From Raphanus sativus (taxonomy: Eukaryota; Streptophyta; Magnoliopsida; Brassicales; Brassicaceae), in the NCBI RefSeq assembly GCF_000801105.2, contig NC_079514.1:51939372-52003371 (forward strand): a stretch of DNA of 64,000 nucleotides, in the 5' to 3' direction. The position numbers were made by a program, and so were the translations under genes. Position 1 is the first letter of the stretch. Each line of letters opens with the position of its first letter. The notes beneath the pieces were generated by a model. It was given only the letters and a program-made list of their open reading frames with translations, was not told the DNA's origin and made no database searches. Of the stretch, positions 44,990-56,415 are shown piece by piece.

Positions 44990-46190
44990 TGATTGGTTTC
45001 TGGATTACTCAAGTTTTAAACTCTTTAAACTTTTGATGTAGATTAACATATATAAAACTTTGAAATAAGGTGCATCTGAATTGTAATTACGCCTAAATTT
45101 GATTAATGTTTACTAAGTTTTTTATCAAACAAAATAAAATAAATAGTTAGTTCATATTGCTTATTGATTTATCTCTATCTTCAGAAACTCTACATACAAA
45201 AAGGTAATATGATATTTGGACTCATTTATTAGAACCAATATAATATTATGAGTAAACTTAGGATTTGACAAGATACCACACCAAAGAACCGATTTGAAAT
45301 CGACTCAAAAATAAAAGTTTCAAATCTGATTGGATATATGAATAAACACTCGAACATATCATTAATTGTTATATCCAAAGAACCGACACCAACTCCGACC
45401 GGAACAAAAGCCGAACCAACTCCGACCTGAACAAAAGCCGAATAAGTATTTGAAAAATACAAAACATTAATATATCTAAAATTATTAGTTGTGTAATCTA
45501 TTAATTTAGGGGTACTAAATTTTATCTGCTTAAAAGTTTCACATTTAAATTTGGGCTGTTTCAATTGTGTTATTATGGTTGATCCTCTGAAATTGATAGA
45601 TTGTATATTATCTGATGCTACAAAGTGAATACAACCATTTACTCTATTAAATCCTAAATTTATCTACCATAAAAGTTGTCGTTAACTTTTGGATTCTTTC
45701 AAATTTGTTAGAAAAATGCATAATTTATGGACCATTTAGTTTAATACACTATAATCTAATTATTACATATATTTCTCTTCTTTTACAAACCAAACCAGCC
45801 AACTTATATTAAACCAACATCTAATTTCTTATAAGTAAACCAAATTAAATTATATATACACGACCTCTCACTGAATTCTTTATATGTTAAATAGTATTAT
45901 GTTAATACATGGACTTCATCCAAAAACTAATTAGTTAGCCCAACCTTTTTTATATTCTAAGTATTATATACCACCAAATATATAGAATAATTAGAAAAAC
46001 AATATTCACATACAAGCACTAACCTTTTTCATAAACCAAAGAAAAAAACAAAATCAAATAATCTAATTTCAAACCATAATTACGAACATGTATCGTGTTT
46101 ATCATAAAAATTTGAAAATAAATTGAACTACAAATAAAATTAAAACATAAATAAAAATCTGTATTTTTATTTTTAAAATTTTATAAAATT
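44990..46190. other. AT-rich interior of the putative Helitron
   Basis: No coding signal. A small imperfect tandem repeat at about 45375-45440 contains AACTCCGACC and GAACAAAAGCCGAA twice. Confidence 0.45.
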
Positions 46191-46224
46191 GTTCCGCCCT
46201 TGAAAAGGGCGGGTCAAAATCTAG

Positions 46225-47504
46225 TTAGTATTATATAAGAAAAAGAGAGAGTAGGTGATGTTTCCAATAAGGGAACGGAGAGTGGTAGGTTTATTGGGAT
46301 TGAGATTTACAGAATAGATTTCACCATCTACCAAACCTGACACTTACCTCAATTCTGGTATATTTAAATATTTGTTGGCCATATATCTACCTAGCCAGCC
46401 AGCCAGATTTCGCATTCGCTCATTTATTCAGACGCAACTTTTCTTCTAATGGATTTCATTAATATTTAAAGAGTCACATCAATAGGCTCAGTTAATGTGC
46501 GTTGTTAGGTTTACGTGGAGTTGAGATAATTGGTCTTTTATGTGGGAAGAAAAAAAGAAGAAAAACAAAGATGAAGAGGACAAAAAACAAGTGTTATGTT
46601 ATGGTTTTATTAGTTGCAAATGACTTTGTCTTCTCTTTTATGTGGTTGAGAGATATGGACCAAACAAGGTAGACCCAGTGTGACGGTTTTATCTTTGAGA
46701 CAATGGTTACATGGGCATGGGTCCCTTTTGTACCATCCTTTGCCTCTCTAATCTCGTTACTTCTTTCTTTGATGAATTGTATATTCATACGTATCATTAA
46801 TGGGACACGTTTTGAATGTATCTTGAAATGAGAAATGTTTTTTAATTGTATTCTTTCCTTTTTAATGTGAAATGCTGTTCTTTCTCAGTTAGTTCACATA
46901 AACAAACACAAAAGCTAATTCTACAAAAGGATGTATACACTTTTTGAAATATTTTGCACATCCAAAGATAATTGAATATGGTTTTCTTTGGTATATAATT
47001 TCTTTTTGGTAAAAAATATTGATTTAAGTGATTAGGGTGGGTTTTTTTTTTTTTTTTTAGTGGAGCTCCGAAGAGGAAAATAAAGTGATGCTCGTGACAT
47101 GGGGCTTCCTACTGCCACAAGCCACATGCGTCGGATCTGCTAGCTAGGAGAATATCATCAAGATCATAAGTGAAGTGATGTCATCATAAAGATCATCATG
47201 ATAATGTGCATGTGCAGTCATCGCATACATTCTCATATCCATCTGTCACCAGATAAGTTAAGTATGGCGATGAAGTTGTTTGTCCACTTTAGAAACAAAG
47301 ATGTATGATGTATATTTCTTTCTTACATATACTACATGTAACAGTTTGTGTCGGTGATACTTTTGTCCTAACAGAAGTTGAAATATACGCTATTTTTTTC
47401 CTAGCGATCAAAGCCAATTTTTGGTATCTTTTCATCTTTGGCATACTGAACCTGTGTAGTAAACTGAGATTTCCATATAACAATTTACTGAGATTTCCTT
47501 ATAA
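46225..47504. other. Intergenic
   Basis: No gene is seen. It has CCAGCCAGCCAG at about 46397 and an irregular ATCATCA/GATCAT-rich stretch at 47150-47205 that can fold but matches no microRNA I know. Confidence 0.5.
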
Positions 47505-48060
47505 TTAAGGATTGTGAAAAAGTAAATTTCGAAGTTGCAGAGAAACAACATGGTAGTATCATCTCGAACGTGAATCAAATAATACTTCACATATAAAATA
47601 ACCAAAGAAAAAAAGACATTGCAAGAGAAAACTTTCATTCTCGAGGACTCCACCACTTTCAAGTCTACTTCTAGTACAAGAAAGCGTGCACTCTGAATAT
47701 GACATTGCAACTAGACTTCTCGTTGAAATACCTCAGTCTTTCCTCCACAAGTTCTACCCATTTAGGGATGTCAAACAATGTAGCTTCATTTTCTTCAGCA
47801 ACTATCTCCAACTCTTTCAAACTCGACAAAAAGTCCAAGAAATGCTTATCATCTGTACCTCTCTTGTTGTTCCTTTAACCCTGATCAAATCTGTATCTTC
47901 TTTACATGACACGACATGAGCGACCATCCTTTGTTCCACTTAGAAATGTAGAATGGAAGAGACCATGACAAGCAGACAATAAGCGATTTCAAACTCAAAA
48001 CGAGTGAAGCTATAAAAGAAGTGTGGTTGGTTTATGCCCCCATGGAATAGGCTTCCATTT
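47505..48060 (-). pseudogene. F-box/LRR gene 3' fragment
   Basis: Degenerate relative of the intact F-box gene at 53181-54672. It matches that gene's last exon, intron and part of exon 2, and even its 3' flank (GATTGTGAAAAAGTAAA at about 47510 against GATTATGAAAAAGTAAA at about 53050). On the minus strand the pieces SLKELEIV and [10 protein letters not shown] are recognisable in altered form, with frameshifts. The F-box itself is absent. Such fragments are typical of the F-box cluster beginning at At3g58860. Confidence 0.75.
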
Positions 48061-48061
48061 A

Positions 48062-48325
48062 TTATTGAGGAACTGTCATATTAAGCTCTATGGCAGCCTC
48101 TTCCAAACATTGTTTGCGCCATGATCTCAATTGTGCCTGATAAGAATGAACATATATAAGTAACTGTCAAATATAATTCTTAACTGTAACAGTTCTCAAA
48201 TCAACGACATAAGAAACAGACCTAGCTTAGCTTGTCTATTACTTTTTGACGGACATTAATTTTCTTCTTCTGAGCCTCCTCGGCGAGCCACTTCCCTTAC
48301 CTGCTGTTAAGAAGCTCATTCTGAT
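48062..48325 (-). pseudogene. Unidentified two-exon gene fragment
   Basis: The minus strand reads KWLAEEAQKKKINVRQKVID then a stop/donor-like GTCTG. After an intron with a TTCTTATCAG acceptor it continues AQLRSWRKQCLEEAAIELNM TVPQ and TAA at 48064-48062. The two short coding-like blocks have a plausible splice junction but no start or upstream domain. The family is not recognised. Most likely a relic or captured fragment. Confidence 0.35.
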
Positions 48326-48355
48326 TTCGCATACAAAACATACTATTATATAGTA

Positions 48356-48420
48356 TATTGATATTTCTATATTATAATATCGATGTTTCTATATTATAAT
48401 ATCGATGTTTCTACGTTTGG
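48356..48420. repeat. Tandem repeat, ~25-bp unit, about 2.5 copies
   Basis: GATGTTTCTATATTATAATATC-type units repeated in direct orientation (first unit GATATTTC). Confidence 0.8.
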
Positions 48421-50657
48421 TAATTTAGCATTTTTATGGATATCATTTTGTGTAATTTATTATAAAGAATATTTATGGTCATAATTTTATCTTTTTGTAG
48501 AACATTTTATGTTGATTTTTATTTGTGCTAGCTTAATTTCCATTTTATACATTGTAATGCACTATAAAAGAAAATATGGATTCACACTTTACTTTGTAAT
48601 GTCAATCTTCCAGTGTGTTATAGGTTAGGTATTAAATTAATTTACCTTTTAAATATTTTTTTAGTTTATTTTTCATTAGTTTATATTATTTAATATTTAT
48701 ATATATATGTTTTCTTTATAATTTCCATAATCTAGATGTTTTTTTGAGAAAAAAATTAGATGTTTTATGAACATTAAATTAAGATGTTGGTTTTAGATAT
48801 TTTTATTAGTATTTTAATTGTTTTGGGCCGTAAAGAATATTTTCAGGATCGAGTAGGTTCATGTTGTAAGAGATCTTTGGGTTTGATTGGTTTTGAACCA
48901 TGAGGGATCTTTGGGGTCGAGTGTCTCCGAACCGTATGTGAATCGATGACCAAATGATTGCTTTTAATCATTCAGGGTCAATTACCATAAAAGTTAAAAA
49001 ATGTTTAGAAATAATAACTAATGAAAATAAATAAAACGATTACAAGTAATATGAAAACTGTTGAGAATGAAAATGGATTAATATTTGTTAGTAAATTTTT
49101 TATGGTAAATTAAATTGTATATATAAATATTGACTTAGATGCAGCATATCATTATGTATAACATTGAATATTACCACGTTACTTCTTTGTTTTTTACAGG
49201 AAAAGGAAAATAAAATAGATTAGTAAATGTTTAACTAGATTGCCAAAAACATTTCCACCCTTTTACAAAAACAGACGTTGATATTTTGTTTTAGGTAAGT
49301 CAAAGATAATTGACAGAAAAACTTTTCAATAAGTATATTTCCGTTATAATTTATAACTAATTATAGTATAATTATAATCTCCTTAATCTAACTTTTACAT
49401 CACAATTAAAAGGGGAAATGAAGTAAAATATTAAACTATTAATACAAACAAAAGTCACCAAGTCCAAAATCAAGATTCTCAGTCTTGTTCACAAGAAATC
49501 AATGAAATTTCATTTCTGATTAAATATATTGTAGATTCAAATCTCGTGTATTTCCTTCGAATTGGTTTTCGATGAGCTCCTTATCTTTAGTATTTTAGCT
49601 CATAGCAATAGTATAAATATTTTTAAGTCTAATTTCGGAAAGTTCCTTAAAGAAAATATGCCTTACATATCTAACTAAAATATACATCAATTGACAAAAA
49701 GTTATAATTTAATGAATTTTAATCAGTGTATAAAGAACATATTGTGTGCATTAAGAACACACAAAACAGTTGTTAATTTGAAAAAGATTTCACTAGAAAC
49801 AGTAAAGTAAAATTTCAAAGACATCTTTTTTTTTGTCAACTTCAAAGACATCAATCATCATGATTCAACTGTCATATCACATAAAAATACCAAATTTTAA
49901 ACATGTAAAAGAAGATCAAGAGAGTTCTTCACATTTCTTTAAATCATTATCTCATTCAAACCACTAGAATTTGCCTCATTGTCTCACATTTACCCACATC
50001 ATCACATGTAGTATCTCATCTCTGCAACCGGTGAAAAAATCAAAACACTCATAATAGGTCTCAATATCTTTAAATAAAGGGCCTCTAAAACAAAATAAAG
50101 TTAAAGAAAGTATGTTTTTTCTTGGAAACACATGTACACATGTTTCTAAAGCATTTTAAAACTTTCAAGTGTGGCTAAAAGCAGATTACTCACATATAAA
50201 TGTTTAGAAACATTTATCCATATAATTCAAATTTGGTATTAGGAAAAATCACATCCATTTAGTTAGAACCAAAACTGAAACTAAAGTCTCAAATCAAATA
50301 TGAGAAAATAAAAAATGGATGTTGAACTTAGTTATTAATATTATTTTTGTTATCTAACCATGCTATTATGTTTATTATCAAAATTATGTAAGAATATTTA
50401 AGACTAATAGTTGTAAACAAATTAAGAATTTTGTTTTCATTTTAATCAATACAACCTAAGTATTGTCTCCATATTTATTTCTCAAAATGAGTTATCACTA
50501 GCATTGCAATTCAAATCTTGTTTTTGCATCTAAACGAGTTTTTCCGTTAAAGGAAATGATTTATGATAAATAGTAATATAAATTAGGCATATTCTTAAAT
50601 AAGTTTTCCTTGTACCAAAGAAATATGTAAATAAATTAGGCACGTTTTTAAATAGTA
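48421..50657. other. Intergenic, AT-rich
   Basis: No gene is seen. It includes micro-insertions at 48733-48766 (TAGATGTTTT duplicated) and 49814-49852. Confidence 0.5.
49814..49852. repeat. Micro-insertion with 12-bp target duplication
   Basis: TTCAAAGACATC at 49814-49825 and 49841-49852 flanks a T-run plus GTCAAC. Confidence 0.7.
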
Positions 50658-50893
50658 CTCCCTCTGTTTTTTAAAGATGTATGTTTTGGTGTTTTCACAC
50701 ATATTAAGAAAACACATTACCTATACATCATTTTTAGAAATTATCAAATTTCAATGCATTTTAACCAATAGTCTTTCAATAAATTCAATCAATTTTATTA
50801 AAATTTGCAATTTTTGTATAGGAAACATAAAAAATACATCTTTGTAAAACAATTTATTTTTCTAAAACATCTATCTTTAAAAAACACAGGGAG
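50658..50893. mobile_element. Stowaway-like MITE (Tc1/mariner type)
   Basis: 236 bp with ends CTCCCTCTGTTTTTTAAAGA and the matching TCTTTAAAAAACACAGGGAG. This is the CTCCCTCxGTTTC family terminus of Stowaway elements. A TA lies immediately to the left; the right side reads CA, so the TA duplication is not intact. Confidence 0.8.
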
Positions 50894-51202
50894 CAGTTCT
50901 TTTCTTGTAAATGCAAAACTAATGTTTTTAATTCATTAAATGCTGACTAAACTCTTTAAATACTTTTGTCCTAGCGATCAAAGCTAGTTTGGGGTGTCAG
51001 TACAGCTTTTGACATAGAGGAACCTATTTTATAAACTGAGAGTTTTTTAATTTGGTTAACGTCCAAGCAGAGAAAAAAACACTAGAGTACAGAGAAATTT
51101 TAACCAAATGTGTGGCACAAACCAATTCATATTCCAACATGCTTATTTACATGATCAATCTCGGGTTAAACTCCATAAAGCATTATGTTCACTTTCGTTT
51201 TG

Positions 51203-51257
51203 TGGTAGTTGTCTCCTAGTGATGACCTGCGGATAGGAGGTTCAAATCCCACGTTCG
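51203..51257 (+). other. tRNA-like SINE head fragment
   Basis: GGAGGTTCAAATCCCAC is a good B-box, with an A-box-like TAGTTGTCTCCTAGTGA about 30 bases upstream, followed by a long T-run. No full cloverleaf. Probably a degenerate SINE or tRNA-derived piece. Confidence 0.35.
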
Positions 51258-52757
51258 TTTTTTTTTTTGTTTTTTTTTTTTGCTTTTTCTGATATTAATA
51301 ACAATTTTCTTTTTCTGAGAACAACAACTAAAGATTTATTCATTCAATACCGAAGATTTATTTACATGTTCCAACAACCTAATTATTTATCATATATATT
51401 ATATTAAAAGATATGATATTAAATAAATAATTATAAATAATAACAAAATGTATTTGTTTTTTTATTTCTTTCGGTTTTGTTAGAATAACTGTGTGAGTAA
51501 ACAATATTATAACAAAAAGCTTGAATTGTCGATTGTTCATGTTCCACTGTTTTATTATAATTGATCTCTGTCAAATAGTTCTATGATAATCTTATGTAAT
51601 CCTTTCTCTTTATTTCTTTTTTTTTAAGTTTTTGTAATTTTGCCAGAAACTTTTAAAATACAAAAAAACTTAAAAACTATTATGCGATGTATATCTTTTG
51701 AAATTCTATGAAAAAAAATATTTTTTTGTGAAGTTAGCGTATTTTTTATATGTTCCTTTTTATCTATAGACTATATGTTTTGTTCTTTGGATTTGTATTT
51801 TTGTACTAAAAGTATTATAAGAAATCAAACAAGCAAAGTATAAATAGGAAGAGAAAAACAGAGAAAATGGACCAAAATAATGGTTTGATGTTTTTATATT
51901 TATTTTCTTTAAAACAACCTAAATTTTTTAACATTTGATACTACTACTTTAAAATATATTAAATTTATTTATAATCAAATCAAAGAGACAGCAGTGTTTC
52001 AGAAAAAAAATCAAAGGGGCAGCATTTTTCTTGTATGCTTTAGGTGTCCGAAGAGTCCAGACCGGCACTACTTATTTATATAACTAGGAGCCGGAGGGAA
52101 CATAGTTTGTTATTTTCATGCATTACTCAATCTTCCCATGAAACTTGATATGGAACTTGCATTTGGAAAATCTAGGAATGATATGCAGATCTTTGGTTAT
52201 TACAAACTCTTGTTTATTGCACATGCATTAGCTTTGACATGCTCAAGGCAAGAGAGTTTCTCTAGCTCTCTAGCTCTCTCCTGATTGTTCCCAGGGGCGG
52301 ATCTAGAACATGTATTAGTCGGGAGCACCCCGATAATGTTGAGTTAATTGGAAGCACTTCTATAGAGATTGAGCTAGTTCTAACATAAATATTTAAGAAA
52401 AAACAAAATTTAGTAGAAGCACGTAACTCCGTTGGTCGTAACGTATGTCCTAATTGTTCTTAAATTCTCATTTATCTTCAAAACTTTCCCAAGACATGAC
52501 AATTTAGAAAATTTAGAGGTTGAATGGTAGTTACTCTTGTTGTTGTAGGCAGCCACAGTTATCTTACCGCCACAAAATTTTACCAATCAAATTTTACTTT
52601 ACCTTTTAAAAGCCTACAGACTTTTTTTTCTTTGTGCAAACACCTACACAAAAAAGTCCCTACATTATAATTTCATATTTTCTGGTTGTAGATACTATTG
52701 TTTCAACGGCATAAAAAACAATGCTCTAGAAAATTTAAACACATATGTGAATTTTAC

Positions 52758-52804
52758 AACTTCTAATTTTTTTTTTCTTTTTTGACATCAGATAACTTCT
52801 AATT
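52758..52804. repeat. Micro-insertion with 11-bp target duplication
   Basis: AACTTCTAATT at 52758-52768 and 52794-52804 flanks a T-rich insert ending GACATCAGAT. Confidence 0.6.
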
Positions 52805-53180
52805 AATGTCTGCTAATCATATTTCCCTTTTTAAAATCAGAGCAAAAAAATAAAGTTACAACAAAAACTATGCAGCTTAATTCTACAGTAAAAGGTCAAA
52901 AGCTACAAATCAACCAACAAAGCCCAATATCTCGACAAACACCCTAAGTCATCAAAGTGCAATGGACTTGCACCAAAAACACCTCTAAAGAAAGAGATTT
53001 TGAGGAGAGAAAAAAGAGAAGAAGCAAATTACTTGCTTCAGACGGCAAGGATTATGAAAAAGTAAACTTCAAAGTTGCAAAGACACAACCATGGTGTCAA
53101 GTTGAACGTAAAAACAAATCGTACTTAAAACACATATAAGAAAAACCCAAAGAAACAAAAGACATTGCCAGATCAAGTTT

Positions 53181-54672
53181 TCATCCACGAGAACTCCATT
53201 TCCGAGTCAATCTCCGGTACAAGAAAGCATGCATCCAGAATATGACATTGCAACTCGACGTCTCGTTGAAATGCTTCAGTGTCTCCTCCACAATGTCTAA
53301 CCATTTAGGGATACCAAACATTGTATCTTCCTTCTCTTCAACAACTATCTCCAACTCTTTCAAACTCGGCAAATAGTCCAAGAAATGTTTTATCATGTGC
53401 ACCTCTCTTATTGTTCCTCTAAACCCTAAAATCCTTATTTTATTCACATGACAAGACATGAGCGACCATCCTTTGTTCCGCTTAGAAAGGCAGACACAAA
53501 CATCCCCACATTCATCCGTTATAGAGTGTAAAAGTTCCTGACAAAGAACACAATAAACCATTACAAACTCAAAGCTAGTGAAACTATAAGAGAAGTGTGT
53601 GTGGTTTTGTTTTATACCCCAATGTATAGAGTCTCTAAACGTGGACAGCTCCTTAGCAGAAGTGGCATTGCTTGCCATCCTTGAATCATAACACTCTTGA
53701 TACTTAAAGTTGTAAGGTTTCTGAAAACTGGCATCGTTTCGCAGCAAAGAGAAAGTATCTGAAACAAGAAGAGACGTTTTGTTATGCTCCAAAGAAGCAT
53801 ATATTATACAAGAGAGACTAAAAACAGTATATACTGACCTCGAAAGTTGTAGGAGTTAAGGAAAGTATCTTCACGTTTTGAAGGCCATGAATAAGCTTTA
53901 TCACATTATCCCTTGCTCCACGGACTCGAAATGGAGTTATTCCAAGTTCGATCCCAGCCTCGACTAGGTTTGGCATGTTAACCAATGGATAATCCTGAGC
54001 AACAAAATCATCATAGTCCAAAAAGACAAGATTCGGTGTGTCGAATGAGAAAGTGCCTATACAGCCTTCTTGGACTGATATCTTAAGCTTCTTGAGAGAT
54101 GGACTTGACAAGATCTCGTCTCTATCTCTCCACCTCATGTTAAGCAACATTAATCCCTCGAGGACAGGACAAGCAGGAAGAAGTGTCTGAAACTGACCTC
54201 TACCAAACTCAACTGCGACAAGAACAAGATTCTTAAGATTTGGTAAGAACATGTCATCGTCCCACGCGTAAAGATCGATTCCATATCCTGTTTTCAGCTC
54301 AACTAACGTCTTACTAACAGATATCTCATAAGGAAGAGAATATTCCTCATCAAACTTCACGAATAGATCAAGGTGAGTAACACCGCGTCGCAGCACGTTG
54401 CATATCCAACGATCCACACGATCAGGATCAACACCGGTTTTAACGTTGAGAGAAAACTCCTTGATGGGAGAATCACCTTGCAATGCCAAAACCCTATCCA
54501 CGAAATCCATGAAACTCTTGGAAGCTCCATCGAGATAGAGATTAGGGACAAATGCAAAAAGATTGCGCCATCTCTTTGCGAGAACTGATGTGGAAGCAGC
54601 CTCCTTTGTTGTTGGAAGAAAGGACAAGATGTGAGAGATAACCGGGTCCGGTAACTTGTTGAAGAGATCCAT
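53181..54672 (-). CDS. F-box/LRR (RNI-like) protein, 3 exons
   Basis: Substrate adaptor of an SCF E3 ubiquitin ligase; the target is unknown. Exons (minus): 54672-53839, 53758-53618, 53537-53181; 443 residues, all in frame. The F-box is at residues 3-45 ([20 protein letters not shown], then [10 protein letters not shown]). LRR_2-type repeats follow ([40 protein letters not shown]). A C-terminal FBD-like region contains [21 protein letters not shown] and [15 protein letters not shown] chose the ATG at 54672 because the longer frame has no ATG upstream. The position next to PAR2 matches At3g58860, the first member of a large Arabidopsis F-box cluster. The relic at 47505-48060 is a broken relative. 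Confidence 0.92.
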
Positions 54673-56315
54673 ATATCTTCTCCTGTTGCATTGGTCTACA
54701 TAAATCTCCAAAGAAAAATTAAAACATCAATCATACATAGAAACCAAACAAAGAAGAGTCAAACAAGAAGCCACTCAAAGAAATTTACTTTTAATGTTTA
54801 TTTCATTTCCTTTAATTGTGATGTGATTAGAGATTGCATACTTAAATAAAATCGAAGCAGAGTTATTTCTTATCAAAAGCTTTCAGATGCTGTAGTAGAT
54901 AGCAAGCAACACGTACATATATATAAGATGTGGAAAGAGGAGGTGTGAATGGGAAGCTTTTAATGCGCGGGAATTCAAAAAGTCAAATCTCTCGATGCGT
55001 TGAGTGCGTGATATGGGGGAAGGCAAATAGGCATTTTATCAACATTAAATTCAGTAATGTATTAAATTTCGGGAAAGGAATAAATTAGATTTGATCAAAT
55101 AATAATATATATTTTCAGTTACAAACGTTTATATTTTTATGGTCATTATTTTGGAAAATATATACAAATAATTAAGTAGGAATTAGGAAAACCAAAACAA
55201 GTTACCAATTGATATGTTTTGAAAACTAACATCTTCACCATTAGAAAACGAATACTCAAAATCTTAATGGTTATTTATTTAATTTTTTTATCTTACTTAA
55301 AAAAAAAATTGAATCGATTGCTTTGGCGTTTTTTTTATAGGAAAACAAGCATCACGGAGGAGATTTGGATGCGTTCAATGCGACAGAATATTTTCTTCAA
55401 TTTAAATTTGGGCCAAGCCCATGTATTTTAAATCTCCAAAATTATCATATCCTCTTCTGCAGATTTTGTTAACAAACAAGAAAAAAATGGATTTTGTTAA
55501 CAAACAAGAAACTTGATCTTTTCAAGAAACTTGATCTCATATAAAACTCCTTTACAACTTTCAAATTTATAATATAATCCATAAGTAAATTAAAATTTCT
55601 AGAACCAAAATCATGAAAAATCAATCATGTTCATTAGCTCAATGCTCAGAATATTTTTATACTAAATGCAAATGTTTAAATGTTGTTTGTTTAGACATCA
55701 TTGAACTTGTATCTACATATTACATCTGGACACAAATTTATAACATCTAAAAGCTTTTCATATTTGAGATACAAATATATGTAAGGTTTGGATGCAAATT
55801 TTGGACAAATCTCTTAGACAAACTAAAACATCAACAATATATAACAAACCATATCAAAAATTAAACAACATGCTACTCAAATAAAGTTATGTTTAGTGTT
55901 TATTTTTTAACAATTTTATTTTTAGTTATTCACAAGCTTAGGTTCCATGAAATAGATTTATTTTGAAAGTTGTGTATTCTCGTAGATCATCGATATAAAA
56001 TCTCTTTTTTAACTTTGAAATCTCTTTTTTAACTTTGATAATCAATCGATGTTTGTTTCAGTTGGTAAATCTAACTTTGTCAAAATAAACAATATTTTTC
56101 AATAAAAAATAAATTAGCAAGAGGAAAATGAATTTTAGATGACAATGTAAGGAAATCTAATGTTAAAATTATTGAGTTATCTTCTACATAACAAAAACAC
56201 ATAGATCAAATTAATAGCGCACATAGCAGAAGTGGATTTTTCCAGTTCATTAAAACTTTCTAGGTAGCTATATTTATTTGTAAGTTTGTTATCACAATTA
56301 TTTTATTAAATATTT
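54673..56315. other. F-box gene upstream region and intergenic to the gap
   Basis: AT-rich. The first 300 bp should hold the F-box promoter and leader. Tandem AATCTCTTTTTTAACTTTGA occurs twice at about 55999-56038. No other gene. Confidence 0.45.
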
Positions 56316-56415
56316 NNNNNNNNNNNNNNNNNNNNNNNNNNNNNNNNNNNNNNNNNNNNNNNNNNNNNNNNNNNNNNNNNNNNNNNNNNNNNNNNNNNNN
56401 NNNNNNNNNNNNNNN
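56316..56415. other. Assembly gap (100 N)
   Basis: Exactly 100 N, the usual placeholder for a gap of unknown length. The sequence to its right is a diverged copy of the tandem unit. Confidence 0.99.

Larger units (their letters stand above)
43317..46224 (+). mobile_element. Probable Helitron carrying an RPL17 (uL22) gene fragment
   Basis: The 3' end is clear: hairpin CCGCCCTTGAAAAGGGCGG (46195-46213), GTCAAAAT, CTAG at 46221-46224, then T. It is almost the same as the 3' end at 16547. The 5' end is less sure: A|TCTACTCTATTAAAATAG at 43317 has the TC start and a Helitron-like terminus. If correct, the element is 2.9 kb and holds the intron-containing ribosomal protein pseudogene at 44183-44861. 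Helitrons are known to capture gene pieces with their introns. Confidence 0.5.
50894..53180. other. Intergenic, F-box gene 3' flank
   Basis: AT-rich, no gene. It holds a SINE-like head (51203), a GGGGCGGATCTAG hAT-type end near 52296 without a clear partner, and a micro-insertion at 52758-52804. Confidence 0.45.

Noticed and set aside
47130..47230. Possible miR172-like hairpin (ATCATCAAGAT present)
   Set aside because: The 21-nt mature sequence and its partner arm are not there. The match comes from simple ATCATC/GATCAT repetition.
53612..53800. Separate small gene inside the F-box locus
   Set aside because: It is exon 2 of the F-box gene read through its donor site.
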